Shown in pieces: positions 49,572 through 58,994 of a stretch of 64,000 nucleotides of DNA. Made by a program: the position numbers and the translations under genes. The notes beneath the pieces are model-generated. The model had not been told where the DNA came from. It saw only the letters and a list, made by a program, of their open reading frames with translations, and searched no databases. This DNA comes from Caldovatus sediminis. GTDB taxonomy: Bacteria > Pseudomonadota > Alphaproteobacteria > Acetobacterales > Acetobacteraceae. How positions within the stretch are numbered: the stretch's first letter is position 1; every line of letters begins with the position of its first letter. Where the stretch lies: assembly GCF_014644455.1 (NCBI RefSeq), contig NZ_BMKS01000005.1:292313-356312 (forward strand), read 5' to 3'.

Positions 49572-50828
49572 ATGCCGCCGCAGCGCGCCGCGGACGAGGA
49601 CGCGCCCCGCAGCATCGAGACCCGCGCCTCCTGGCTCGTCGCCTGGACCATCCTCGCCATCCTCGCCACCGCCTATGGCGCACCGCTCGTCGTCGTCGTG
49701 GCGCTGAAGCCGATCGCGGCCGATCTCGGCGACGCGCGCGCGGTGCCCTCGCTCGCCAGCTCCGCCACCTTCCTCGGCGCCGGTGCGGGCGGGATCCTGA
49801 TGGGCTGGATCGCCGGGCGCATCGGCGTGCGGCGCGTGGCGCCGTTCGGCGCGGCGATGATCGCGGCGGGCCTCGCCCTCGCCTCGCTCGGCGCGGCGTG
49901 GCAGCTGCTGCTCGGCTACGGCCTGCTCGCCGGCGTGCTCGGCATCGGCGCCCTGTTCGCGCCGCTGCTCACCTACGTCACGCACTGGTTCGACCGGCGG
50001 CGCGGCACGGCGCTCGCCCTCGTCTCCTCGGGCCAGTACGTCGCCGGCGTGGTCTGGCCGGCGATCCTCGAACGCGCCGTCGCGATCTTCGGCTGGCAGC
50101 GCACCATGCTCGGCTTCGGCCTCCTCATCGCGGCGGTGATCGCCCCGCTCGCCGCGCTCGTGCTGCGGCCGCCGCCGCTGCCGGCCGCGGGCGCGCCCGG
50201 CGCCGCCAACGAGCCGCGGCGCGGCGAGAAGGTGCTCGGCCTGCCGCCGAACCTGGCGCTCGCGCTGATGGCCCTCGCCGCCTTCCTCTGCTGCGTGCCG
50301 ATGGCGATGCCCGCGGCGCATCTCGTCGCCTTCTGCAGCGACCTCGGCATCAGCCCGGCGCGCGGGGCGGCGATGCTCTCCCTGCTGCTGCTCGCGGCCT
50401 TCCTCGCGCGGCAGTTCTGGGGCTGGGTGGCGGACCGGATCGGCGGGCTCTCCACCGTCCTGCTCGGCTCCTCGGCCCAGGTCGTCGCGATGGGGCTGTT
50501 CCTCTCGACCGAGGACGAGGCGACGCTGTTCGCGGTCTCGGCGATCTACGGGCTCGGCTTCGCGGGGATCATCCCGTCCTACGTGCTCGCGGTGCGCGAG
50601 CTGTTCCCGGCGGCGGAGGCGCCCTGGCGCGTCCCGGTGCTGCTCTTCCTCGGCCTCGGCGGCATGGCCTTCGGCGCCTGGCTCGGCGGCGCGCTGCATG
50701 ACCGCTACGGCTACTATGCGCCCGCCTTCGTCGCGGGGATCGCCTCGAACCTCCTCAACCTGGCGATCGTCGGCTTCCTGGTGTCGCGGCGCGGCATCGG
50801 GCGCCTGCCGCGTCCGGCGATCGCGTGA
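49572..50828 (+). CDS. MFS transporter, oxalate/formate-antiporter-like
   Basis: 418 residues, 12 helices. Motifs include WIAGRIGVRRVAPFGA (motif A-like), LTYVTHWFDRRRGTALALVSSGQYVAG and FWGWVADRIGGL, which place it in the monocarboxylate/oxalate-formate antiporter group of MFS. ATG 49572 follows a GAGGAG site, replacing a longer low-complexity upstream frame. The substrate is unknown; no enzyme gene is linked. Confidence 0.85.
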   Translation: MPPQRAADEDAPRSIETRASWLVAWTILAILATAYGAPLVVVVALKPIAADLGDARAVPSLASSATFLGAGAGGILMGWIAGRIGVRRVAPFGAAMIAAGLALASLGAAWQLLLGYGLLAGVLGIGALFAPLLTYVTHWFDRRRGTALALVSSGQYVAGVVWPAILERAVAIFGWQRTMLGFGLLIAAVIAPLAALVLRPPPLPAAGAPGAANEPRRGEKVLGLPPNLALALMALAAFLCCVPMAMPAAHLVAFCSDLGISPARGAAMLSLLLLAAFLARQFWGWVADRIGGLSTVLLGSSAQVVAMGLFLSTEDEATLFAVSAIYGLGFAGIIPSYVLAVRELFPAAEAPWRVPVLLFLGLGGMAFGAWLGGALHDRYGYYAPAFVAGIASNLLNLAIVGFLVSRRGIGRLPRPAIA

Positions 50829-51368
50829 GGCGCGGCGGCCCTCGGTGGCGGCGCGACTGGGGGCCGCGGGCGACAGGCTGCTAGCCCGCCGCGCGAGACC
50901 GCCGCCAGGGGAGCCGGCGCCAGCACCGACGCGCGGTCCCCGATGGCGGTTTCCGCCCGGCAGCGCCGAAGCCCGCCGGTCATGCTCGCCCCGCGCGAGG
51001 CGGCGGGACGCCCGCTCCCCTCCGGACGGCGGCTGTGCGGCCCGCCCGGGCTCGTCGCGCGGAGGCCGGCTTCCGCGCCGAGGCCGGGATGCGCGGCCCC
51101 GCCTTCGGGGCCCGGCCGCGCGCGCGGTTCGTCGCGGCGATGCCCCGGCGCGCCGCGGTCGAGCCGCCGGCGCCGCCTGGCGACTGCCGCGTCGAGGCCA
51201 ACGGAACGGCGGCGTTCCCGCCCTGACCGGGATCAGGGCCTCGGGAAGCGCCCGGCGAGAGCCGGGCCCGGTCGCCGCAGCCCTTGACCGCGTCGGCGTT
51301 CCGGCCCACCCCTCACGCCCCCGCGCGGATGCTGGCGCGGCCGGCCGGACAACCGGGGAGTCACCGCC
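50829..51368 (+). other. Intergenic region, 540 bp
   Basis: Between the MFS gene and hisF. No frame on either strand resembles a protein. The sequence has several short GC inverted repeats (for example CCTGACCGGGATCAGG near 51222). A TTGACC at 51285 could be a -35 for hisF, but no convincing -10 follows. The usual upstream his genes (hisH, hisA) are not here. Confidence 0.5.
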
Positions 51369-52151
51369 ATGCTCGCCCTCCGCGTCATCCCCTGCCTCGA
51401 CGTCAAGGACGGACGGGTGGTCAAGGGCGTGAACTTCGTCGCCCTGCGCGACGCCGGCGACCCGGTCGAGCAGGCCCGCACCTACGACGCCGAGGGCGCC
51501 GACGAGATCACCTTCCTCGACATCGCGGCGAGCGCGGAGAACCGCGAGACCATGCTCGACGTGGTCGCGCGCACCGCGGCGGAGGTGTTCATCCCCCTCA
51601 CCGTCGGCGGCGGGGTGCGCTCGATCGAGGACGTGCGCCGCCTGCTGCTCGCCGGCGCCGACAAGGTGAGCATCAACTCCGCCGCCGTGGCCGAGCCGGA
51701 CCTGATCCGCCGCGCCGCCGAGGCGTTCGGCAGCCAGGCCATCGTCGTCGCCATTGACGCGCGCCAGGCCGCGCCGGGCCGGTGGGAGGTGTTCACCCAT
51801 GGCGGGCGCCGCCCGACCGGCCTCGACGCCGTCGCCTGGGCGCGGCGCATGGCCGAAGCGGGCGCGGGGGAGCTGTTGGTGACCTCGATGGACCGCGACG
51901 GGACCAAGCTCGGCTTCGACCTCGACCTGCTGCGCGCCGTGCGCGCCGCGGTGCGGGTGCCGATCGTCGCCTCGGGCGGGGTCGGGACCGCCGGGCACTT
52001 CGTCGAGGGCGCGCGGGCCGGCGCCACCGGCCTGCTCGCCGCCAGCGTGTTCCACTACGGGGAGATGCGCATCGCGGACGCCAAGGCGGCGCTCGCCGCC
52101 GCCGGCCTGCCGGTGCGGCCGATCCCGCGCGGCGCGGCGCGGGCCGCCTGA
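51369..52151 (+). CDS. hisF: Imidazole glycerol phosphate synthase cyclase subunit
   Basis: 260 residues. The (beta/alpha)8 barrel carries catalytic Asp in [12 protein letters not shown] and Asp in VVAIDARQ, plus phosphate-binding segments [25 protein letters not shown] and [12 protein letters not shown]. With HisH it makes IGP and AICAR in histidine synthesis. It opens a short hisF-hisE-HIT operon, 12 bp before hisE. Confidence 0.96.
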   Translation: MLALRVIPCLDVKDGRVVKGVNFVALRDAGDPVEQARTYDAEGADEITFLDIAASAENRETMLDVVARTAAEVFIPLTVGGGVRSIEDVRRLLLAGADKVSINSAAVAEPDLIRRAAEAFGSQAIVVAIDARQAAPGRWEVFTHGGRRPTGLDAVAWARRMAEAGAGELLVTSMDRDGTKLGFDLDLLRAVRAAVRVPIVASGGVGTAGHFVEGARAGATGLLAASVFHYGEMRIADAKAALAAAGLPVRPIPRGAARAA

Positions 52152-52163
52152 GGACGGACGGGG

Positions 52164-52742
52164 ATGGGAAAGGACGCCAAGCGGCGCAAGAAGCGGGCCA
52201 ACGGCGCCGGTGCCGCCGCGGCCGCCACGACCAAGAAGCGGGCCGCGTCGAAGAAGACGTCCAAGCGGAAGGCGGCGCTGCCGCTGCCGCCCGGCCTGCC
52301 GGCGCTGCCGGTGGCGCCGCCGGAGCGGACGCTGCGGGCCGAGGCGCGCCACCTGACGCCGTTCGAGGCGCCGCCCTCGGCCGCCACCGCGGCGATCCTC
52401 GATTCGCTGTGGCAGACGGTGGAGGCGCGGCGCCTCGAGGGCGACGTCGCCCGCTCCCACTCCGCCCGGCTGCTCGCCCGCGGCACCGCCAAGGTGGCGC
52501 AGAAGCTCGGCGAGGAGGCGGTGGAATGCGTCATCGAGGCGACGCAGGGCCACCGCGAGGGGACGGTGATGGAAAGCGCCGACCTCCTCTACCACCTCGT
52601 CGTCGTCTGGGTGAACGCCGGCATCCGGCCCGAGGAGGTCTGGGCCGAGCTCGCCCGCCGCCAGGGCATCAGCGGCATCGCCGAGAAGGCGGCGCGCCCG
52701 CAGGGCATCCTCGGGGCGGCGGGCACGACCAAGCTGCCGTGA
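52164..52742 (+). CDS. hisE: Phosphoribosyl-ATP pyrophosphatase with long basic N-terminal extension
   Basis: 192 residues, against about 105-115 for typical HisE. The enzyme domain (about 78-192) has the MazG-like catalytic acids in [14 protein letters not shown] and [14 protein letters not shown]. Residues 1-75 are a lysine/arginine/alanine-rich leader ([26 protein letters not shown]) and a proline linker, with no counterpart in ordinary HisE. If translation begins at GTG 52311 the extension largely disappears. It follows hisF and precedes the HIT gene. Confidence 0.88.
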   Translation: MGKDAKRRKKRANGAGAAAAATTKKRAASKKTSKRKAALPLPPGLPALPVAPPERTLRAEARHLTPFEAPPSAATAAILDSLWQTVEARRLEGDVARSHSARLLARGTAKVAQKLGEEAVECVIEATQGHREGTVMESADLLYHLVVVWVNAGIRPEEVWAELARRQGISGIAEKAARPQGILGAAGTTKLP

Positions 52743-52759
52743 AGGAGGGAGACGCGAGG

Positions 52760-53152
52760 ATGAGCGCCACGACGACCCCGCCCGCCTACGACGACAACAA
52801 CGTCTTCGCCCGCATCCTGCGCGGCGAGATCCCTTGCCGGCGCGTCTACGAGGACGAGTTCGCGCTCGCCTTCCACGACATCAACCCGCAGGCGCCGGTG
52901 CATGTTCTGGTGATCCCGAAGGGGCGCTGGGTCAGCCTCGCCGACTTCTCGGCCGGTGCCTCGGCGCGGGAGATCGCGGGCTTCTGGCGCGCGGTCGGCC
53001 ATGTGGCGCGCGAGCTTGGCATCGAGGGGCCGGGCTATCGGATGCTCAGCAATGTCGGCGCCAATGCCGGGCAGGAGGTGCCGCATTTCCACGTGCACCT
53101 GTTCGGCGGGCGGCGGCTCGGGCGGATGCTGCCGCGGGCGCCGGAGGGCTGA
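52760..53152 (+). CDS. HIT family (histidine triad) nucleotide hydrolase
   Basis: 130 residues. NVFARILRGEIPCRRVYED start, HVLVIPKGRWVSLADF, and the triad EVPHFHVHLFGGR. HINT-type proteins hydrolyse AMP-linked or AMP-lysine substrates. It begins 17 bp after hisE, the common his-operon tail position in alphaproteobacteria. RBS GGAGGGAGACGCGAGG precedes ATG 52760. Confidence 0.94.
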   Translation: MSATTTPPAYDDNNVFARILRGEIPCRRVYEDEFALAFHDINPQAPVHVLVIPKGRWVSLADFSAGASAREIAGFWRAVGHVARELGIEGPGYRMLSNVGANAGQEVPHFHVHLFGGRRLGRMLPRAPEG

Positions 53153-53170
53153 GGGCGGGCGCCGGCGCGG

Positions 53171-54769
53171 TCAGAGGAGGAAGTCGGCCGCCTGCAGCAG
53201 GGCGGGATCGGCGAAGCCCTTGAGCAGGATCATCGCCTCCGTCGTCGTCGTGTCGGCGTCGAGGTTGAGGCGGAGCAGCGTGCCGGCGGCGACCGCCTGG
53301 GCGCGGATCTGGCCCGCGCCGGTGAAGCCGGCGGTGCCGCGGAAGACGAAGGCGTCGTCGCCGGGGGTCGCCGGGATGGCGTCAATGGCCGAGAGATCAA
53401 GGCGGTCCACGAAGGCGCCGGGCAGCGTCGAGGTCGAGACCGAGAAGTCCCTGATCACGTCGGCGGTCGCCAGCGTGTTCCCGGTCTCCCACCAGGCTCC
53501 GCAGCGGAACACGTCGCGCCCGGCGCCGCCGACCAGGACGTCCCGCCACGGACCGCCGGCGACGGTGTCGTCGCCGCCGCCGCCCCGCACCACCTGCACG
53601 GCGCTGCCGGCGCCGAGCTCGATCAGGTCGCCGAAGCCGCTGCCGACGAGGGTCTCGTAGCCGCCCTGGATGGTGTCCGTGCCGCCGCCGCCGGTGACGA
53701 GGACGAGGAAGTCCGGGCCGCCCATCGCCACGGCGTGGATCGGGCCGGGAGCGCGGCGGTAGTCCGCGGTGTCGCTGCCGTTCCAGTCCGCCAGCAGCAG
53801 GTCGCCATCGGCCCGCGCCAGGACCAGGTCGTCGCCCCACTGGCCGGACAGCGTGTCGTGCCCCGCTCCGCCCTCCAGCGTGTCGCGGCCCTCGCCGCCG
53901 AGCAGCGAATCGTTGCCGCCGCCGCCGTTCAGGAGGTCGCTGCCCTTGGCGCCGCGCAGCGTGTCCCGCCCGGCGCCGCCGTACAGCCGGTCGTCGCCGA
54001 GCAGCCCGTCGAGCAGGTCGTCGCCGCCGCCGCCGACGATGACGTCGCGCGCGTGGGTGCCGGCGATGGTCTCGCGCGCGGCGCTGCCGGTGAAGCGCAG
54101 GGTCTGGGTGGCGGCGTCGAAGCTCCAGGTGATGCCGTCGGTCTGCTCGGCGAGGTCGGTGCCGTAGAGATACCCGGCCGCGGCGGTGTCGAACGCCCCC
54201 GGCGTGGCGCGGTAGGTGCCGGTGGCGTTGCTGTAGGACATCACCGTGTTCTGGTTGTCGTCGAGCCAGGGGACGAGGGTGTAGCCGCTGCCGCCCCAGA
54301 CGGTGTCGAAGGGGTGCTTGAGGCCGAGCGCGTGGCCGATCTCGTGCAGCATCACCTCGAACAGCCAGTTCCCCGCCGCCGCGGCGTTCCAGTCGAAGTC
54401 CGGCTTGAAGCCGAGCTCGCTGCTGTCGGTGCCGGCCGTCGGCAGGTTGGCCCAGGCGGCGAAGCCCGCCGGCACGCTGGAGTCGAGGGCGAAGCGCAGC
54501 ATCGCCGCGCCGCCGTTGCCGGTGTCGGTCACCTCCTGGAAGGAGACGCCGCAGGCCGCGGCCCAGGCGTCGAGGGCGAGGCGCACCGCGGCGCGCGCCG
54601 GCGCGCCGAGCGGCGAGAGCTGCCACTCCCCCGGGCCTGGCGCCGCGACGAAGGCGAAGGTCACCACGCTCGGCCGGCCGTAGCCGACGGTCGCGTTCCA
54701 GCTCCAGGCCGGCGAGGCGGCGCCGTAGCCCGCCACCAGCCCCTTCACCGGGTCGGTGGTCTCGGTCAT
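53171..54769 (-). CDS. RTX metalloprotease (serralysin-like, M10 family)
   Basis: 532 residues. The metzincin zinc motif HEIGHALGLKHP (H142, E143, H146, H152) and Met-turn NTVMSYS (M177) are intact. Residues about 240-330 carry calcium-binding nonapeptide repeats (VGGGGDDLLDGLLGDDRLYGG). The C-terminal part is the usual RTX beta-roll/secretion region, predicting Sec-independent export by a type I secretion system. No T1SS gene and no inhibitor gene are in the window. There is no Sec signal peptide, and the pro-region before the catalytic domain is short. Confidence 0.88.
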   Translation of the reverse strand: MTETTDPVKGLVAGYGAASPAWSWNATVGYGRPSVVTFAFVAAPGPGEWQLSPLGAPARAAVRLALDAWAAACGVSFQEVTDTGNGGAAMLRFALDSSVPAGFAAWANLPTAGTDSSELGFKPDFDWNAAAAGNWLFEVMLHEIGHALGLKHPFDTVWGGSGYTLVPWLDDNQNTVMSYSNATGTYRATPGAFDTAAAGYLYGTDLAEQTDGITWSFDAATQTLRFTGSAARETIAGTHARDVIVGGGGDDLLDGLLGDDRLYGGAGRDTLRGAKGSDLLNGGGGNDSLLGGEGRDTLEGGAGHDTLSGQWGDDLVLARADGDLLLADWNGSDTADYRRAPGPIHAVAMGGPDFLVLVTGGGGTDTIQGGYETLVGSGFGDLIELGAGSAVQVVRGGGGDDTVAGGPWRDVLVGGAGRDVFRCGAWWETGNTLATADVIRDFSVSTSTLPGAFVDRLDLSAIDAIPATPGDDAFVFRGTAGFTGAGQIRAQAVAAGTLLRLNLDADTTTTEAMILLKGFADPALLQAADFLL

Positions 54770-54935
54770 GCCCGCTGGTCCCCCTGCCGGCGCCCCCGCG
54801 CCGACAGCCGTTGCGACCGCTCCAGGCTATCACATTCCGAGGCCGATCCAATTCCGTGGGGGCGGGCCCCGTCGCGCGGAACCGTCCAGCGGACGCTTGA
54901 ACCGCGCGCGGGGCGCGACGACACTCCCTCCCGTC

Positions 54936-55790
54936 ATGTCCACGACGACGCCCGAGGCCGAAGCCCGCGCCGCCCTCGAAGCCGCCGGCCGGCTGCCCGA
55001 TGCCGAGCTCGACATCGCCGGCGTCGCGCTGCAGCTCGCCCGCATCGACTCGCCCGCCGCCGACTGGCGGGGCGTGGCGGCGCACTTGTCCGACCTCGCC
55101 CGCGCCGCGGTGGAGGCCGCCGCCGCCGATCCGGAGGCGGATGCCGGCGACCTCGAGCGCCGCCGCGCCGTCCTCGCCGCGGTGATCCACGACCGCTTCG
55201 GCTACGCCGGCGACACCGAGACCTACGACGATCTCGTCAACGCCAACCTGATCCGGGTGGTCGAGCGCCGCCGCGGCCTGCCCGTCGCGCTCGGCATCCT
55301 CTGGCTGCACGCCGCCGAGGCCGCCGGCTGGGGCGCGCACGGAATCGACTTCCCCGGCCACTTCCTGGTCGCGCTCGAGGGCGGGCGGAGCCAGGCGGTG
55401 GTGGACGTGTTCGCCGGCGGCGCCGCCCTCGCCGCGCCGGAGCTGCGCGCCCTGCTCAAGCGCGTCGGCGGCGAGCGGGCGGAGCTGCGGCCGGGCCTGC
55501 TGCTGCCGATGGCGCGGCGCGACGTGCTGCTCCGGCTGCAGAACAACGTCAAGCTGCGCCGGCTGCGCAGCGGCGACCTCAAGGGCGCGCTCGCCTGCGC
55601 CGAGGACATGCTGCGCCTCGCCCCCGACCACGCGGGGCTGTGGCGCGAGGCGGCGCTGATGAACCAGCGGCTGGAGCGGATCGGCGCGGCGCTGGCCTGC
55701 CTCGACCGCTTCCTCGAGCTATGCCCCGAGGGCGAGCAGGCCGCGCGGATGCGCGCCGTCGCCGAGGAGCTGCGCCACCGGCTGAACTGA
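54936..55790 (+). CDS. SirB1 family (transglutaminase-like, TPR) protein
   Basis: 284 residues. The core ([57 protein letters not shown]) is the SirB1/PF13369 transglutaminase-like domain, followed by TPR-like helices (NNVKLRRLRSGDLKGALACAEDMLRL). The catalytic-type Cys of transglutaminases is absent at the position where these homologues read GLPVALGIL. Function is unknown. ATG 54936 (MSTTTPEAE). Confidence 0.88.
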   Translation: MSTTTPEAEARAALEAAGRLPDAELDIAGVALQLARIDSPAADWRGVAAHLSDLARAAVEAAAADPEADAGDLERRRAVLAAVIHDRFGYAGDTETYDDLVNANLIRVVERRRGLPVALGILWLHAAEAAGWGAHGIDFPGHFLVALEGGRSQAVVDVFAGGAALAAPELRALLKRVGGERAELRPGLLLPMARRDVLLRLQNNVKLRRLRSGDLKGALACAEDMLRLAPDHAGLWREAALMNQRLERIGAALACLDRFLELCPEGEQAARMRAVAEELRHRLN

Positions 55791-55844
55791 ACGCCTGCCC
55801 GGCCGCAGGCGCCGGGCTGCGCCCGCCCGGCCGGGACGGCGGCG

Positions 55845-56120
55845 CTACAGCGCGCCCCCCCCCTTCGGCGAGGGCGGCGCGATGTCGTAGGCGCGGCGCA
55901 GCTCGCCGCTCTCGACCGACTCGAGGGCGCTCCGCAGCACCTGGGCGATCGCGCGATCGTCCATGGTCCGCGCCAGCAGCCCCAGCGTGCCGCCGAGCAG
56001 CGCCGAGGCGATCGAGATCGGCGCGATCTTCTGCTCCATCATGTACTCGATCGCCTTGTCCACGACCGATCCGGCGTGGCTGAGGTCCTCCGGTGCCACG
56101 CCTTGGGGGTCCAGTTGCAT
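55845..56120 (-). CDS. Small conserved protein, unknown function
   Basis: 91 residues, starting MQLDPQGVAPEDLSHAG from ATG 56120, eight bases after AGGAG. Contains one hydrophobic stretch (ISIASALLGGTLGLL) flanked by charged helices (SVVDKAIEYMMEQ, AIAQVLRSALESVE). May be membrane-associated. I do not recognise a family. The good RBS and a varied, non-low-complexity sequence support it as a gene. Confidence 0.65.
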   Translation of the reverse strand: MQLDPQGVAPEDLSHAGSVVDKAIEYMMEQKIAPISIASALLGGTLGLLARTMDDRAIAQVLRSALESVESGELRRAYDIAPPSPKGGGAL

Positions 56121-56228
56121 GCGGCGCACTCCTGTCCTCGCGCGGAGATAGGGTGCGGGGCGCCCGGCGCAAAGCCCGGCGCGGCTTGCCGGCGGCTGCG
56201 TCCTCCCCCCCGCCCCGCCGGCGCGCCC

Positions 56229-58094
56229 CTATTTCGCCACTTCCTCCTCCGCCCGCGCCTCCGCTGCGGGGGCGTCGTCGAGCCCCGCCGCCTCCTCCGC
56301 CTTCGCCAGCGCCTGCGCCTGGCGGCGCCACATCTCGGCGTAGAGGCCGCCGGCGGCGAGCAGCGCCGCGTGGGTGCCGCGCTCCACCACCTTCCCGTCC
56401 TGCAGCACGATGATCTCGTCCGCCTCGACCACGGTGGAGAGCCGGTGCGCGATCACCAGCGTGGTGCGGTCGCGCGAGACCTGGCGCAGCGCCGCCTGGA
56501 TCTCCTGCTCGGTGCGGGTGTCGAGGGCGCTCGTCGCCTCGTCGAGGATCAGGATGCGCGGGTCCTTGAGGATGGTGCGCGCGATCGCGACGCGCTGCTT
56601 CTCCCCGCCCGAGAGCTTGAGGCCGCGCTCGCCCACCATGGTGTCGTAGCCCTCGGGCAGGCGCATGACGAAGTCGTGCACCTGGGCGAGCTTCGCGGCG
56701 CGCACGATCTCCTCCTCGGAGGCGCCGGGGCGGCCGTAGGCGATGTTGTAGCGGATGGTGTCGTTGAACAGCACCGTGTCCTGCGGCACGACGCCGATCG
56801 CGGCGCGCAGCGACTGCTGCTGCACTGCGCGGATGTTCTGCCCGTCCACCAGGATGCGCCCGCCGGTGACGTCGTAGAAGCGGAACAGCAGGCGCGAGAT
56901 GGTGGACTTGCCCGCCCCGGTCGGCCCGACGATCGCCAGCATCCGCCCCGGCGGCACGCGGAAGGAGACGCCCTTGAGGATCGGCCGGTCGGGGCGGTAG
57001 CCGAAGCGGACATCCTCGAACGCCACCTCGCCCGGCCCGGGCCGCAGGGCGGGCGCGCCGGGCGCGTCCGCCACCTCCTGCGGCTCGTCGAGCAGGGCGA
57101 ACATCTCCTCCGTGTCGGTCAACCCCTGGCGGATCTCGCGGTAGGCGAAGCCGAGCACGTTCAGCGGCAGGTAGAGCTGGATCAGGTAGGTGTTGACCAG
57201 CACGAAGTCGCCGACCGTCATGGCGCCGCCGGCGATGCCGCGCGCGGCGAGCAGCATCACCAGCGTCAGGCCGAGGGCGATGATCGCCGCCTGCCCGGCG
57301 TTCAGCATGTTCAGCGTGACCTCGGAGCGCGCGTAGGCCCGCTCGTAGCGGGCGAGGCTCGCGTCGTAGCGACGCGCCTCGTGCTCCTCGTTGCCGAAGT
57401 ACTTCACCGTCTCGTAGTTGAGCAGGCTGTCGATCGCCTTGGTGTTGGCGTCCTGGTCGGTCTGGTTCATCTCCCGCCGGAAGCGCAGGCGCCAATTGGT
57501 GAAGGCCAGGGTGAAGGCGACATAGGCGGCGATCGTCGCCAGCGTCACCGCGGCGAAGGAGACGTCGAACATGGCCCAGAGGATGCCCGCCACCAGCAGG
57601 ATCTCGAGGATGGTCGGGATGATGTTGAACAGCAGGAAGTTCAGCACGAAGGTGATGCCGCGCGTGCCGCGCTCGATCACCCGCGAGAGCCCCCCCGTCT
57701 GCCGGTCCATGTGGTAGCGCAGCGACAGGGCGTGCAGGTGGCGGAACACGGCGAGCGCGATGCGCCGCGCCGCCCGCGCCTGCACCCCGGCGAAGAGCGC
57801 GCTGCGCAGCTCCCCGAGACCGCTGCTCGCCACCCGCAGCAGCCCGTAGCCGAGGATGAGCGCGAGCGGGATGGCCAGCACCTGCCCCGCCCCCGCCTGC
57901 GGCGCCAGCGCGTCCACCGCCCGGGCATAGACGATCGGCACCAGCACGTTCGCCGCCTTGGCCAGCACCAGGCAGAGCAGGGAAAGGACGACGCGCAGCC
58001 GCAGCCCCGCCTCCTGCCGCGGCCAGAGCCAGGGCAGGAGGGCGAGCAGGGTCCGCAGGTGGCCACGGGATTCGGTCGGGGCAGCAGGGGGCAC
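56229..58094 (-). CDS. ABC exporter of the Atm1/HMT1 type (membrane domain plus ATPase)
   Basis: 621 residues: six helices in the first half ([51 protein letters not shown], the [11 protein letters not shown] motif typical of Atm1) and an ATPase with [17 protein letters not shown] and [12 protein letters not shown]. Atm1-type exporters move glutathione-linked sulfur species or metal complexes. The start is GTG 58094 with GGAG at 6 bp; no ATG is in the right place. Ends with an acidic A/E-rich tail. Confidence 0.92.
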   Translation of the reverse strand: MPPAAPTESRGHLRTLLALLPWLWPRQEAGLRLRVVLSLLCLVLAKAANVLVPIVYARAVDALAPQAGAGQVLAIPLALILGYGLLRVASSGLGELRSALFAGVQARAARRIALAVFRHLHALSLRYHMDRQTGGLSRVIERGTRGITFVLNFLLFNIIPTILEILLVAGILWAMFDVSFAAVTLATIAAYVAFTLAFTNWRLRFRREMNQTDQDANTKAIDSLLNYETVKYFGNEEHEARRYDASLARYERAYARSEVTLNMLNAGQAAIIALGLTLVMLLAARGIAGGAMTVGDFVLVNTYLIQLYLPLNVLGFAYREIRQGLTDTEEMFALLDEPQEVADAPGAPALRPGPGEVAFEDVRFGYRPDRPILKGVSFRVPPGRMLAIVGPTGAGKSTISRLLFRFYDVTGGRILVDGQNIRAVQQQSLRAAIGVVPQDTVLFNDTIRYNIAYGRPGASEEEIVRAAKLAQVHDFVMRLPEGYDTMVGERGLKLSGGEKQRVAIARTILKDPRILILDEATSALDTRTEQEIQAALRQVSRDRTTLVIAHRLSTVVEADEIIVLQDGKVVERGTHAALLAAGGLYAEMWRRQAQALAKAEEAAGLDDAPAAEARAEEEVAK

Positions 58095-58265
58095 GAAGAT
58101 CTCCGGTCCGCGCGGAGTGGCCGGCTGGCGAGGGGGAGAGGCGCGGTTGCCGGCCAGAGCTTGGCACGCCGCCGCCCTTCGGCAAGCCGGACCGCATGGC
58201 GGGGAGACTTCCCGAACCCGCGCGGCCGGGGCATACTTGTTGCGCAGGCGATCGAGGACCCTCCC

Positions 58266-58937
58266 ATGGCACTCCCCGGAGTGGACGAGGGCGCCAAGCG
58301 GGCGCTCGTGGCCGAACTCGCGCGCGGCGTGCAGCCGCTGGCGCGCAACTGGGCGATCGCCGGCTCGGCCGCCATGGCCGCCGTGCGCAAGCGCATGCCG
58401 CTCGGCGCCGGCAACCGCTTCATGTCCGACCCCGGCGCCTTCCGCGGCGGCTTCGACCCGCTCGGCCTCGTCACCTTCGCGAGCGAGCTGCGGCGCGTCG
58501 TGCGGTCGGAACTGGCGAACCGCGAGATCGACGCCCTGCTCGACAGCTGGAACATAGACCTCAACGACACCACCCGCCCCACCGACCCGAAGCGCATCCT
58601 GGTGGCGGAGAACACCGGCTACCTCGCCCTCACCCAGGGCGGCGGCAACTGCCAGTACCAGGCCGCCGCCACCTTCCTGGTGCTGAAGGCCGCCGGGGTG
58701 CGGCCGGTGGACGTGATCTACATCTTCACCCGCAACGGCACGCCGCGGCACGCCGTCTGCGTCATCGGCATCCAGGACGGCTTCCCCAACCCGTGCGAGC
58801 CCGAGATCGCCCGCTGGCAGCCGAGCGCGGTGGTCGCCGACACCTGGGAGACGGACCACACGGAGCCCGTCTCCGCCCTCGCCGCGCGCTACCCGGCCCA
58901 CGCGCACCGCTTCCTCTCCTTCGCGCGCTTCGCCTGA
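58266..58937 (+). CDS. Protein with a papain-like Cys-His-Asp arrangement, unknown function
   Basis: 223 residues. The N-terminus is helical. The C-terminal half (about 115-220) contains QGGGNCQYQAAATFLVLKA, then GTPRHAVCVIG, then VVADTWE. The order Cys129-His162-Asp192, with Cys opening a helix after GGGN and His at the start of a strand, is what a transglutaminase/papain-fold cysteine peptidase would show. No signal peptide. I do not recognise a named family. Confidence 0.6.
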   Translation: MALPGVDEGAKRALVAELARGVQPLARNWAIAGSAAMAAVRKRMPLGAGNRFMSDPGAFRGGFDPLGLVTFASELRRVVRSELANREIDALLDSWNIDLNDTTRPTDPKRILVAENTGYLALTQGGGNCQYQAAATFLVLKAAGVRPVDVIYIFTRNGTPRHAVCVIGIQDGFPNPCEPEIARWQPSAVVADTWETDHTEPVSALAARYPAHAHRFLSFARFA

Positions 58938-58994
58938 GGGCGGCGGGGCGCGCCGGACCTCGCCCCCGGCCCGGCCGCGCGCTACAGGGGGGGC

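Noticed and set aside
51282-51368. TTGACC upstream of hisF as a promoter
   Set aside because: No acceptable -10 at 16-18 bp; kept only as a remark.
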